NCBI GenBank assembly: GCA_019411205.1
Contig: DXRF01000044.1
Coordinates: forward strand, 1-15,595
Reading direction: 5' to 3'
Origin: Parabacteroides sp.
Lineage (GTDB): Bacteria; Bacteroidota; Bacteroidia; Bacteroidales; Tannerellaceae
DNA: 15,595 nt
The translations under genes and the position numbers were made by a program. Positions within the stretch are counted from its first letter, which is position 1. Every line of letters begins with the position of its first letter. Positions 1 to 9,400 of this stretch are shown one piece after another. Below the pieces are notes generated by a model. The model made no database searches. It worked only from the letters and a program-made list of their open reading frames with translations, and was not told the origin of the DNA.

Positions 1-1020
1 CGCTCCCAAATCGTGGTGGTTACACGTTCCATAGAGAGGCACACGCTTCTCGTTCAGCAAAAAGCCATTATCATGCGTGAAACGAATCGTACGGAAACCG
101 AAAGAAACCTCATAATTATCCACCAGTTTGTTCTTGTCATACACCGAGACTGCTGCCAAATAGCGGTTGGTATGTTCCAAATCCCACTTTTTAGGAGATT
201 CTACACGCAAAGAAACCGAGTCCGTTTCAGAAGATCCAGCCTTCAAAAACAACGGACGCTTGTTTGTTGACGCCACCTTTTTACCGATCACGTCATTAAT
301 ATCCAATTCATAAATATCAACCGTATATTGCCCGTCAACTGCAAACTTCCGGTTGTTCTCAATCTCCACACGGACAGAAGCCGTTGCATAAGCATCCGTA
401 ATTTCAGGAGTCGTCACAAAGACACCCCAATGAGCCACATGGACCGGTTCGGTTTTAACCAAACGGACATGCCGATAGATACCGGCTCCCGGATACCAAC
501 GCGAATCGTACTTTTCCGTATCCAACCGCACGGCTACCACATTGTCCACCCCGAACAATAGATAGGGCGTCAAGTCGACCCGAAAAGAACTGTAGCCAAA
601 AGGACGTTCTCCCACTTTCTTTCCGTTCAGCCAAACCTCGGCATTCGCCATAGCCCCGTCAAAATCCAAATAAAACCGCCGCTTCTTGTCTTTAGGAGAT
701 ACCGTAAAGTGTTTCCGATACCAACCAATTCCCCGCCAAGGTAATTTTCCGGTATAACCTTCCAAATCGATACGGAAAGGTCCTTCAATAGCCCAGTCGT
801 GCGGCACATCCAATTTACGCCAACCCGTATCATCCACCTCGTAGGCTTCCAGCGAATCCGGCTCCTCTATACGTGTCCCGTCCGCCTGCAAACCGAACCG
901 AGCAAACCGCCAATCCTGATCGAAATCAGACACGTTCCGTTGTCCCCAAGCAGACCATCCGATCAAATTCAAATAAGCAATTACCAAAAAAATTCCAAAC
1001 TCAATACGACTATTTTCCAT
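1..1020 (-). CDS. Glycoside hydrolase family 2 protein (beta-galactosidase-like), N-terminal part, cut by window edge
   Basis: This reading frame stays open to base 1, giving 340 codons without a stop; the rest of the gene lies outside the window. The N-terminus has a signal peptide (hydrophobic stretch about residues 8-22, probable cleavage after SAWG at 26), so the enzyme is exported. Residues about 30-190 form the GH2 jelly-roll sugar-binding domain, with the typical VPHDWAIEGPF (72-82), WYRKHF (100-105) and WLNGKKVGERPFGYSSF (130-146). Residues about 195-312 form the immunoglobulin-like domain. The catalytic barrel starts near 315 and shows GTCNHHDLGA (331-340), typical of GH2 beta-galactosidases. 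The catalytic glutamates lie beyond the edge, so beta-galactosidase is the best guess; beta-glucuronidase or beta-mannosidase cannot be excluded. The start codon lies inside the end of the GH43 gene (11-bp overlap), which suggests translational coupling. Confidence 0.9.
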   Translation of the reverse strand, partial: MENSRIEFGIFLVIAYLNLIGWSAWGQRNVSDFDQDWRFARFGLQADGTRIEEPDSLEAYEVDDTGWRKLDVPHDWAIEGPFRIDLEGYTGKLPWRGIGWYRKHFTVSPKDKKRRFYLDFDGAMANAEVWLNGKKVGERPFGYSSFRVDLTPYLLFGVDNVVAVRLDTEKYDSRWYPGAGIYRHVRLVKTEPVHVAHWGVFVTTPEITDAYATASVRVEIENNRKFAVDGQYTVDIYELDINDVIGKKVASTNKRPLFLKAGSSETDSVSLRVESPKKWDLEHTNRYLAAVSVYDKNKLVDNYEVSFGFRTIRFTHDNGFLLNEKRVPLYGTCNHHDLGA

Positions 1021-2593
1021 AAAACCGAAACCAATTAAAATCAACAAATCCATCGACTCCTTCTTCCGTCACCGAATAATTGAAAAGAGCAAAGCGGTTA
1101 CCTGTAAAACAAAGCCCCAAATCCATGTTCAACACATTCCCAACAGGAAAAAACGCTACGCCATCCAAGCTACAATAAAAACGAGCTGTCCAATCCTTAT
1201 CCGTTACACGTGCTCGTATCCAAACTTTATCCTGTTTCAAATTATCCACTACCGTTTCAACGATCTGCCCGTTGTTACACATCACCACTTTTCGCTTACC
1301 TTCAACCTGTTGAACACCGACATAAGCATAAGGAAATTGAAATATGCCAAAACCAGCCACATTTCCATCCTTCAATCCAGTCACATCCATCTCTACCGTA
1401 CCAGATGAACTCGGTCCTTGCACACGTTGAGTCAACGTATTACGTGCACTTTTCAAATCCTCCGCTTGCGAAGCTTTCAAACGCATATGGCCCGGACGCT
1501 CCGCTAGAGACCACCGTTTATTATCTGGATTATGATTCCATTGCCATTGCAAACCCAAGCGCTTGCTCTCAAACTCATCTGTAGTTGCCGGATTCTTGAT
1601 TTTATATGTCTTCCCTACATTCGGTTTCTGATAAACAACAGCATCCTTACCATTCGCTCCTAACATAGGCCAACCATCCACCCATTTTACAGGCAACAAA
1701 CAAGGAACACGTCCGATCTTATCACGATCTTGCATGATTATAAACCACCAATCCCCGTTTTTTAACTGCACCATTCCACCCTGATGAGGACCGTTAGGAG
1801 GATAAGAACTATTATCGCTAAAAATCACTTTATGCTCAAAAGGTCCATAAATACTTTTTGAACGAAGACAAACTTGCCACCCTTCCGTTCCTCCTGCAGG
1901 GCAAAGAATGTAGTACATCCCATTAATTTTGTACACATGAGATCCTTCCATTGCTGCACTTCTCTTCTGGTCTTCATTATAAATATTCTTATTCCAAATC
2001 TCGACAGGTTCACCCTTGACTGATTTCAAATCTGCGTTCAATTCCGACACATACAGAGTATTCTGTCCATGCACGACATAAACCCTGCCATCGTCATCAA
2101 ACAAGACACCTGGATCATACAGATAATCAGGGAAAATAGTCCTACTCCAAGGTCCCTCCGGCTTTTCTGCTTCACAAACCGAAAAATGTCCAGTTTCTGT
2201 TCCCCATCCATAAGGAGTACAAAAAAAGACATAAAACTTCCCATTGTGATAGCGTATCGAGTTCGCCCAAGAGCCATTCAGATACAGATTTCCCCCTTTA
2301 AGGTCATATCGCGGATCTTCATCATAACGATCTACCGCATAACCAACAATTTCCCAATTGACCAAATCTTTTGACTTAGCAATCGGGCATCCCGGAACAT
2401 AATGCATACTGGTAGAAACGAAATAAAAATCATCTCCCACACGAATAACATCCGGATCCGGCCAATCGCCCCACATAATCGGGTTTGTAAATGTTCCATC
2501 TCCATTATCCGGAGTCCAGACTTGTTGCGCTTTAGCCACAGACAATATCAAAGACAGGAATAAGATTTCTAAAAAATAAAACTTCAAGTTCAT
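1010..2593 (-). CDS. Secreted glycoside hydrolase family 43 enzyme with C-terminal beta-sandwich
   Basis: The 527-residue protein starts with a signal peptide (hydrophobic 4-20, cleavage after AKA at 22). Residues about 35-325 form the five-bladed beta-propeller of GH43. The three expected catalytic residues are visible: the base Asp46 in WPDPDV, the pKa modulator Asp160 in YDPGVLFDDDG, and the acid Glu216 in AMEGSHVYK. Residues about 338-526 form a beta-xylosidase C-terminal-like concanavalin-type sandwich. The motif STSMHYVPGCPIAKSKDLVNW (first residues at 60) resembles subfamily 12-type members, which include alpha-L-arabinofuranosidases and beta-xylosidases; this assignment is from memory. 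The exact sugar cannot be read from the sequence. The gene begins 14 bp after the GH110 gene and ends in TAG inside the GH2 start region, so it is in the same operon. There is no clear Shine-Dalgarno site, as is usual in Bacteroidetes. Confidence 0.93.
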   Translation of the reverse strand: MNLKFYFLEILFLSLILSVAKAQQVWTPDNGDGTFTNPIMWGDWPDPDVIRVGDDFYFVSTSMHYVPGCPIAKSKDLVNWEIVGYAVDRYDEDPRYDLKGGNLYLNGSWANSIRYHNGKFYVFFCTPYGWGTETGHFSVCEAEKPEGPWSRTIFPDYLYDPGVLFDDDGRVYVVHGQNTLYVSELNADLKSVKGEPVEIWNKNIYNEDQKRSAAMEGSHVYKINGMYYILCPAGGTEGWQVCLRSKSIYGPFEHKVIFSDNSSYPPNGPHQGGMVQLKNGDWWFIIMQDRDKIGRVPCLLPVKWVDGWPMLGANGKDAVVYQKPNVGKTYKIKNPATTDEFESKRLGLQWQWNHNPDNKRWSLAERPGHMRLKASQAEDLKSARNTLTQRVQGPSSSGTVEMDVTGLKDGNVAGFGIFQFPYAYVGVQQVEGKRKVVMCNNGQIVETVVDNLKQDKVWIRARVTDKDWTARFYCSLDGVAFFPVGNVLNMDLGLCFTGNRFALFNYSVTEEGVDGFVDFNWFRFYGK

Positions 2594-2607
2594 ATCATTA
2601 CTTGTTT

Positions 2608-4446
2608 TTATTTTACATCATAAACTTTCAACTCATTGGAAGACTTCAAATGTCTTCTTTTCATATTCTCGAAAAAAACATTTTTTCCCAAGACATTCCC
2701 TTCATAGGTCGTTCTTTGGATCGACACATGCTTACAACCATTCAAATAAAACATATTTTTATTATCTGCAACAGGTTCGAACCGAGTAGTCCGTACAACC
2801 ATATTATCCACAAAAGAAAGTCCTTCCGTACTTTTAGCATATAGAATCGGATAATCATAACAGTCAAAACGATTTCCTTCTATACGTATATTCTTATGAA
2901 CTGGATGATCTACATCCACTATCGAGTTGGAGGGATTAATTGCAATAACCGCATTTCCAGGTCCGCCATTGTAAGCACAATCGATAAATGTATTTCCTTT
3001 TATCCAAACATCACATACCGGACCGGATTCGAACCAGCCTTCCGCATCACCTTCTATCAATATAGCCGACATCCCTGTCCTACAGTACACATTGTTTTCT
3101 ATCAAAACACTACGTGGAGTCGTTACCAAAGTCCCCCGAGTACTTGTCCGAGTAAAATAGTTGTCCCTAATCACTACTGAAGGAGTACAACTGAGATTCT
3201 CTACACAATCTTTATTCAAATCCAGCCAGTTCGGCACATCTCTATCAAACTCGACCTGCCAAACCCGGTCAGAGAGTCGTTTCACATTCCGAACACAGGC
3301 CGTTGCCAAACGTTCCATCGTGACAGCCTTCACAAAAGCAACCGTATCACCAATAAAATAACTCTGAAAACCATAACTCTGCCCATGCATGAAACGCAAG
3401 TTCAACGTCTGAGAATTGATTTTTTCCAACGCCCTCAAATTGGTGCCGTGAATATTTATCGGGTCGTCGTGTGCTCCTGAAAAGTAACAACTATCAATCA
3501 AAATCAGTCCTTTACATCCCGAAAAATGCATCATATCTGCCGAAGCAGCCAATACTCTACCCGATTCCAAGCGAGGCACACACCGAACCCTACTCATCGT
3601 AATATTCTCCGAATATTGGCTAACAATTCCCAAACCATGCATATAATGCATCTGCATTCCATCCAAAAGGACATTCTGGCTTTCTAAAATAAACATTCCG
3701 ACTTGATCACGGATGACATCTCGAATGGTTAATACATTTCCTTTTTTTGGGAAAAAATTTTGAGGAGTAGAAAAGCAAACAATCCCCGGTTCAAGTTCCT
3801 CAGCTTTGACAGACGACAAGACATGCCAACCATCCGAATAGCAGAAAGTCTCTCTGTCCGGATCAAATTCTATACAATGATTTCGATGAGATTTCCAACC
3901 TTCCCCATATAGATACATCCGCCCGTCCACAATCTCATAATCAGTATCCCGATGAACATTCACTACCGTTTTTCCTTGTTCCGTCCGTACATACTGTAAT
4001 TCCGATCCTGAAGGCCTTTGGAAATCAATATGCAAATCATACAATGAAACACGACGGCATTGTTCCAAAACGATCGTTGTCATTTCGCCATGAAACATCA
4101 ATAAAGCGCCATTCCCCTCTACCTTCAAATCCTCTATCCCTTCAAACAAAAGACCAACTGTTTTGATTTTAGAAGGACATTCCTCTTCAGAACTTGTATT
4201 TGAAATAAAATAATCTCTACGAATTGCACCCTCTGGCCATATATCGTAACGTCCTTGAGAGAAGTACAAAACTTGCGCCTTTCTTTCTTTACATGCCTGG
4301 ATAGCGGACTGTATTTGAGTCACACAATTTTCATACGAATAGACTTTGGCTCCGAAATCCGATACATAAACCGTATCGCTTTGTTGGGCATGAGCCAGAC
4401 AAAGACCAACCCACCAAAAGACCAAACATAAACATATTCTTGTCAT
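2608..4446 (-). CDS. Secreted glycoside hydrolase family 110 alpha-1,3-galactosidase
   Basis: The 612-residue protein has a signal peptide (hydrophobic 8-19, cleavage after AHA at 20) followed by a right-handed parallel beta-helix with pectate-lyase-like repeats, the fold of GH110. The most family-specific stretch is residues 262-338: DGMQMHYMHGLGIVSQYSEN, then ASADMMHFSGCKG with Asp304, then SGAHDDPINIHGTN with Asp327-Asp328. These acidic residues match the positions I recall as catalytic in characterised GH110 enzymes. GH110 enzymes (GalA and GalB of Bacteroides fragilis, and others) are inverting exo-enzymes that release terminal alpha-1,3-linked galactose from blood group B and, in some cases, linear alpha-Gal structures. 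Length fits the family. Which subfamily, and so whether it accepts linear substrate, cannot be decided here. It is the first enzyme gene after SusD, separated from it by a hairpin-rich gap. Confidence 0.93.
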   Translation of the reverse strand: MTRICLCLVFWWVGLCLAHAQQSDTVYVSDFGAKVYSYENCVTQIQSAIQACKERKAQVLYFSQGRYDIWPEGAIRRDYFISNTSSEEECPSKIKTVGLLFEGIEDLKVEGNGALLMFHGEMTTIVLEQCRRVSLYDLHIDFQRPSGSELQYVRTEQGKTVVNVHRDTDYEIVDGRMYLYGEGWKSHRNHCIEFDPDRETFCYSDGWHVLSSVKAEELEPGIVCFSTPQNFFPKKGNVLTIRDVIRDQVGMFILESQNVLLDGMQMHYMHGLGIVSQYSENITMSRVRCVPRLESGRVLAASADMMHFSGCKGLILIDSCYFSGAHDDPINIHGTNLRALEKINSQTLNLRFMHGQSYGFQSYFIGDTVAFVKAVTMERLATACVRNVKRLSDRVWQVEFDRDVPNWLDLNKDCVENLSCTPSVVIRDNYFTRTSTRGTLVTTPRSVLIENNVYCRTGMSAILIEGDAEGWFESGPVCDVWIKGNTFIDCAYNGGPGNAVIAINPSNSIVDVDHPVHKNIRIEGNRFDCYDYPILYAKSTEGLSFVDNMVVRTTRFEPVADNKNMFYLNGCKHVSIQRTTYEGNVLGKNVFFENMKRRHLKSSNELKVYDVK

Positions 4447-4459
4447 CGCCTTTAATACT

Positions 4460-4467
4460 TATCTTTG
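4460..4467 (+). promoter_or_regulatory. Possible antisense -7 box TATCTTTG
   Basis: The octamer TATCTTTG fits the Bacteroides -7 consensus TAnnTTTG and lies on the plus strand just upstream of the GH110 start codon, reading away from GH110 towards the 3' end of susD. A TTG at 4440-4442 sits 17 bases upstream, shorter than the usual 19-21, so the -33 element is weak. It may be a chance match. Confidence 0.25.
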
Positions 4468-4570
4468 TATTTTCAATTCAAAACATCATCTCATATGGCT
4501 TTCAGACTATCCTTCTCACCATCTTTAACTCTATATAAATTCAATCAACAGAAACGAAGTTAAAACAAAA

Positions 4571-4650
4571 CTCATGCAAAAATGAGAATAGCAACTTTTG
4601 AAGTAGTTGTGCTTCTAACAAAATACTCGAAAAGTTGCTATATCTTTTAG
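4571..4650. repeat. Nested inverted repeats in the susD-GH110 gap, possible terminator or attenuator
   Basis: The 245-bp gap 4447-4691 holds no gene. It has a perfect 12-bp inverted repeat, ATAGCAACTTTT (4588-4599) and AAAAGTTGCTAT (4630-4641), with a 30-base loop that itself contains GAAG/CTTC (4600-4603, 4612-4615). A second small hairpin, CTCAT-GCAAAA-ATGAG, lies at 4571-4586. On the minus strand these stems are followed by a T-rich run (TTTTGTTTTAAC), so they may partly stop or slow transcription after susD, lowering expression of the enzyme genes. On the plus strand the large stem is followed by ATCTTTTAG, so it could also end an antisense transcript. Confidence 0.55.
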
Positions 4651-4691
4651 AGTGATGACTCCATTAATCCATCAAACTATTTGTTTACAGA

Positions 4692-6413
4692 TTAACGCAA
4701 CCACCATTTATCTTCTTGTTGCTTAATGTTTTCATTCTGATCAATAGAAGCTTGAGGAATAGGCCAAAAATAACGACCTTCACCTTCTACCCAAATACGT
4801 TGTTCAAAAACAAGCGGATTATCGTGTTTCTGAGTTTCCGGATTCCAACGTTTCCACCCATAGGCAGGCCCATTGAGTACTTTAGGTGCAATTCCCCAAC
4901 GTATGATATCATAGTAACGCAATCCTTCGAAAGCTGTTTCGACACGACGCTCATGGCGCACTTTGGCAATCATATCACTTTGGCTAGTCACAGCCGGATA
5001 TTCGGGCATTTCTGCACGATTACGGATATCATTAATAAGCCCCAAGGCTTCCCCTAAGTTTTCGTTTAACTCGACCAAGGCTTCAGCCCTCATCAGTAGG
5101 ATATCTGCATAACGAAAAATCGTTATATTCTTATGTCCCAACCATCTATCTGGTTCTTCTCCTTCCAAATCAGTCCATTTAGTCAACAAAAAACCAGTAC
5201 TTACGGGTTCTTTGCCAATATAATCACGGCTATCCGGATCTTCCACACCATAACGCGAATCAACTTTTCCCCCTTTAATCCATTCCCAACCCGGGTGTAT
5301 GATCGTCGATTTCAAACGAGGATCACGAAATTCATATTCGCCATAACTCAACATACCGGCTTGGTCTAATTCCGCACGTTTAGCCACGTGAGGACAGTTC
5401 AACGTTTCACACTGATCATATGGGTGACCTTCGATACACTCATATTCATCAACAATGTCCTGCAAAGGAAGCAAACCTTTCCATCCACAATAGACAGACG
5501 ATGGATAGGAAAGGTTATTATTCAAGCTATGCGTCTTCAAGGAAGGGAAGTATTGACGTTCGAAAATAACTTCATTATTGTTACCATCGGCTTGAGGACG
5601 GAACAACTCTTCGTAGCTATGCTTTTTAGGATCGCCATCATAAGCACGATATAAACCATAACGTCCTCCGTCGATAATAGCCTGAGTTGCAATCAAGACT
5701 CTTTTATAAAGATCTTCAGTTGACTTTTTACTATTTTTCAAGAAACTTATGTATTTTGATTTAGCCGCTTCATGCAAAGAGACACGAGCGATCATAGCGT
5801 TGACCACATCTTCGGTGACACGACCCGATTCAAAGTTCGGAGCCTTTTTGATATCTACTAAACATTCTTCCAACTCATTAATTACAAATTCGTACACATC
5901 GGCACGAGGCGTACGTGTCAACTGGCGAGACTCTTCGACGGTCAACACCTTATCAACCAAAGGTACATCTCCGAAGAAAAAAAGCATGTCATAGTAATTC
6001 AATGCACGAATAAAACGAACTTCAGCACGCATATGCGCATATTGATCTGGAGTCAGATATTCTTTAGATAGTTCCAAACCATGAAGTACATAGTTCATCT
6101 GAGCAATGGCCTTATATTTCCATTCGTCCTCCAACCCCCGGGAAGTAGGACGCAAGTCTCCATTGGCAAAGTGTTCGACCCCCCACCAAGTCGAGTTGTC
6201 GGTCCAAGCATCACGGAAAGCAATAATGTTGTCGCCATCACCTTGATAAACGTAATCATAGCATCCGTCTACCATCATTTTAGCTTGCTGCTCACTTTTC
6301 CACCATGCATCTTCCGGAATCTTATCCAATGGAGGTGTCGTTAAAAAGTCATCGCATCCTGTTAAGGTAACCATACAAAGCGTTACCATCATGATATGTT
6401 TTAAAGTTTTCAT
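4692..6413 (-). CDS. SusD/RagB family outer-membrane glycan-binding lipoprotein
   Basis: The 573-residue protein is a surface lipoprotein: its signal peptide ends in the lipobox LTGC with lipidated Cys20, followed by Asp-Asp. SusD proteins cap the SusC barrel and capture oligosaccharides at the cell surface. Family hallmarks are visible: EVRFIRALNYYDMLFFFGDV (131-150) in the N-terminal TPR region, RYADILLMRAEAL (434-446), RHERRVETAFEGLRYYDIIRW (487-507 region) and YFWPIPQASIDQNENI (548-563) near the C-terminus. Length fits the family's usual 500-600 residues. It starts 19 bp after the SusC gene, the classical susC-susD pair. No SusE/SusF-like surface glycan-binding protein gene follows it in the window. 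The bound glycan cannot be predicted from the sequence. Confidence 0.96.
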   Translation of the reverse strand: MKTLKHIMMVTLCMVTLTGCDDFLTTPPLDKIPEDAWWKSEQQAKMMVDGCYDYVYQGDGDNIIAFRDAWTDNSTWWGVEHFANGDLRPTSRGLEDEWKYKAIAQMNYVLHGLELSKEYLTPDQYAHMRAEVRFIRALNYYDMLFFFGDVPLVDKVLTVEESRQLTRTPRADVYEFVINELEECLVDIKKAPNFESGRVTEDVVNAMIARVSLHEAAKSKYISFLKNSKKSTEDLYKRVLIATQAIIDGGRYGLYRAYDGDPKKHSYEELFRPQADGNNNEVIFERQYFPSLKTHSLNNNLSYPSSVYCGWKGLLPLQDIVDEYECIEGHPYDQCETLNCPHVAKRAELDQAGMLSYGEYEFRDPRLKSTIIHPGWEWIKGGKVDSRYGVEDPDSRDYIGKEPVSTGFLLTKWTDLEGEEPDRWLGHKNITIFRYADILLMRAEALVELNENLGEALGLINDIRNRAEMPEYPAVTSQSDMIAKVRHERRVETAFEGLRYYDIIRWGIAPKVLNGPAYGWKRWNPETQKHDNPLVFEQRIWVEGEGRYFWPIPQASIDQNENIKQQEDKWWLR

Positions 6414-6432
6414 TACACTATCTTTTATTCAA

Positions 6433-9400
6433 TTAAAACTGTAGATTTAAACCAAACGAATAAGTTCGAGACAACGGATATGTATATGCGTTGAGTGTTT
6501 CCGGGTCGTATCCGGGAGTAAAGTTGCTAATCGTAAATAAATTGTTAGCCGAGAAGTAAAGACGGATATTAGAGAATCCCGTACTCTTCAACAAACCGCT
6601 AGAGAAGTTGTAACCAACCTGCAAATTTTTCAGACGCAAATAGCCAGCATTAATCATCCAATAGTCGGAAGTCATATGGTTGAATCCTAATGAACTTGTA
6701 GCTTCTAGCAGACGAGGATATTTGGCATCGCGGTTGTCTTCGGTCCAATAATCCAACTGATGCTCGAAAGCCGGACCTTTCCCCTGATCGGAAAGCGGAC
6801 GAATGCTAGGACCATTCAAAATATAGTTACGCTTGCCAACACCTTGGAAGAATACACTAAAGTCAAAACCTCTCCATGCACCATTCAAGGTGATACCAAA
6901 CAGATAGTGAGGATCGCGATCACCCAAAACCACACGGTCATCAGCATCAATTACACCGTCATTGTTCTGATCTTTGTACTTCACATCCCCCGGAGCTGCA
7001 TAGCGACGGCTATAAACAGGCGAGTTCTTCACTTCTTCTTCCGTCTGAAATAAACCTAACGCTTCATAACCATAGTATGAGTTCATGGCCAAGCCTTCTG
7101 CCGTATAGCCGTCTTTCCACGGACTCGTTCCGCCCAAATCTTTTACTTCATTCTTGTTATTAGACAAATTTGCCTGAATACCATAAGAAAACTCACCGAT
7201 TTTGTCGTTCCAGCTCAGCTCCAATTCCCAACCGTTGTTTTGCACTTCACCAATATTGACATTAGGTTTATCAAAACCATATTCCAAAGGAACAGGTAAA
7301 CCGATCAAGATGTCTTTCGTATTTTTGATGTAGTAGTCAAATGTTACCCCCAAACGGCTATCCAACATACGGGCATCAAAACCAACATCAAACATGGAAG
7401 TCTTTTCCCAACCCAAATCCTTGTTTCCTAACCCACTCAGATAGGCCGACAGGATATACTGATTGCCCAAAGCCGCATTTCCAAAGCCAATCGTAGAGTA
7501 ACTCGGATAAAGACCTACACCGGTAGTGGCACCTGTCAATCCCCAAGAAGCGCGAATTTTCAAGTCATTCAAATAATTTTGTGTCTTTTCCATAAAACTT
7601 TCACTGCTAATACGCCATGCCGCCGAAACAGATGGGAAAGTAGACCAACGACTTCCACTTGCCAAACGAGAAGAACCATCAGAACGCATCTTCAAAGAAA
7701 GCAAATACTTGCTGGCATAGTCGTAGTTCAAACTACCTATGAAAGAAGCGATTGCCCAGTGAGTAGCAGAACCTCCATTTGACCAATTCTCTTTTGAACC
7801 AGCATCAAGTACATGAAGAATATCTGTAGGAAATCCGTCGCGATAAGCACTGATTCCATCCCACTTTTCATTTTCCTGCTGATATCCGGCCAAGATATCC
7901 AAATTGTGTTTATCAAATTTCTTCTGATAAGTAAACAAAGCCTGCAAGTTGTAATATTGGGTAAAGTCACGCCCTTCGTCCAGTGCATTTTGCCCCATAT
8001 AAGTCACTTCCTGAGTATCATAATTGGTATACCCCACCATGCGTTTGAAAGTAGTCGATTTGTCAAACTTAAAATTCACGTTAGCAATACCTTGAAACTT
8101 CAAGCCATCCCAAATATCATATGTCACCTTAAAAGTTCCTGATGCATCATGAGTGTCTTTCAAATTATGTCCCCTCTGATATAAATCAGCCATAGGGTTA
8201 ACCACCGATTTAGCGTTCATGGCATAACTTCCATCCGTATAATAAGCGATATCAGTAGGGTTCATTTTATATACATCGCTAATGATACCATCCATATCAT
8301 CCACTTCATCTTTTTGCCTCAAAATATAACGCATATCGAATGACAAACTCAACTTTTTAGTCAATTGAGCATCAATATTCGAACGGACGTTATAAACTTT
8401 GTGCTGTGATTCAGGCAATGCACCTGTCTGGTAATCCAAACCGGCACTCAAAAAATATTTGATATTCTCGGCACCACCGGTAGCCGAAATAGCATGACGC
8501 GTAGTAATACTGTTTTCAAACATCAAGTCGACCCAATCCGTATTGCCATAGTGATTCAAGTCAGAGCCATCGGCATATTTACGAATCTGATCCTCACTAT
8601 AATACTGATTTTTACCAGCTTCCGGTTTCAAATTATACATGGCTTCATTACGCATACGAGCGTATTTTTCTGCACTAACCATCTTAGGCATTTCAGTTGG
8701 TGTATTTACACCAACATAACCATTATAACGAAAAACAGGTTTACCTGCTTTTCCCCGTTTGGTCGTAACCAAAATTACACCATTTGCTGCACGCGAACCA
8801 TATACGGCAGCCGAAGCTGCATCTTTCAAAACAGAAACACTCTCAATATCTTCTACGTTTAAATAGTTGAAGTTCTCAGCATCAGTGGGAATACCATCAA
8901 CTAACAACATTGGTGAACCACCTGAATTCAATGAGGTAGCACCACGCAACTGCATACTTGAGGCTTGCCCCGGACGACCAGACTGAATGATAGACAGACC
9001 AGGTACTTGACCTTGCAATGCATCAGCGACAGAGCTAACAGGACGGTTTTCCAAAACATCAGCCTTGACAGAAGTTACTGCATTAGTTAAATTACCTTTC
9101 TTAACAGTACCATAACCAACAACAACCACTTCATCCAAAGCCTTCGTGTCTTCACGCAATGTTATATTAATCACACTCTCCTTACCTACTTTTACCACCT
9201 GTTCATTAAAACCGATATAAGAAATCTGCAAGCTGTTTCCCACCGCAACCGTCAAGGTGTATTTACCATCCATATCCGTCACAGTACCGTTGGTTGTCCC
9301 TTTCTCTACCACATTCGCACCAATAACAGGTTCACCATTCTCGTCCTTTACAATACCGCTCACCCTTTTCTTATTCTGCTGCTGTACATCGGGTTTTAAA

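Noticed and set aside
1210..1584. 124-codon open frame on the plus strand inside the GH43 gene
   Set aside because: The opposite strand encodes a clear GH43 C-terminal region; the plus-strand product has no recognisable motif.
2376..2593. GH43 protein as a lipoprotein
   Set aside because: The signal peptide ends in AKA-QQ with no cysteine at the cleavage site, so type I cleavage is expected.
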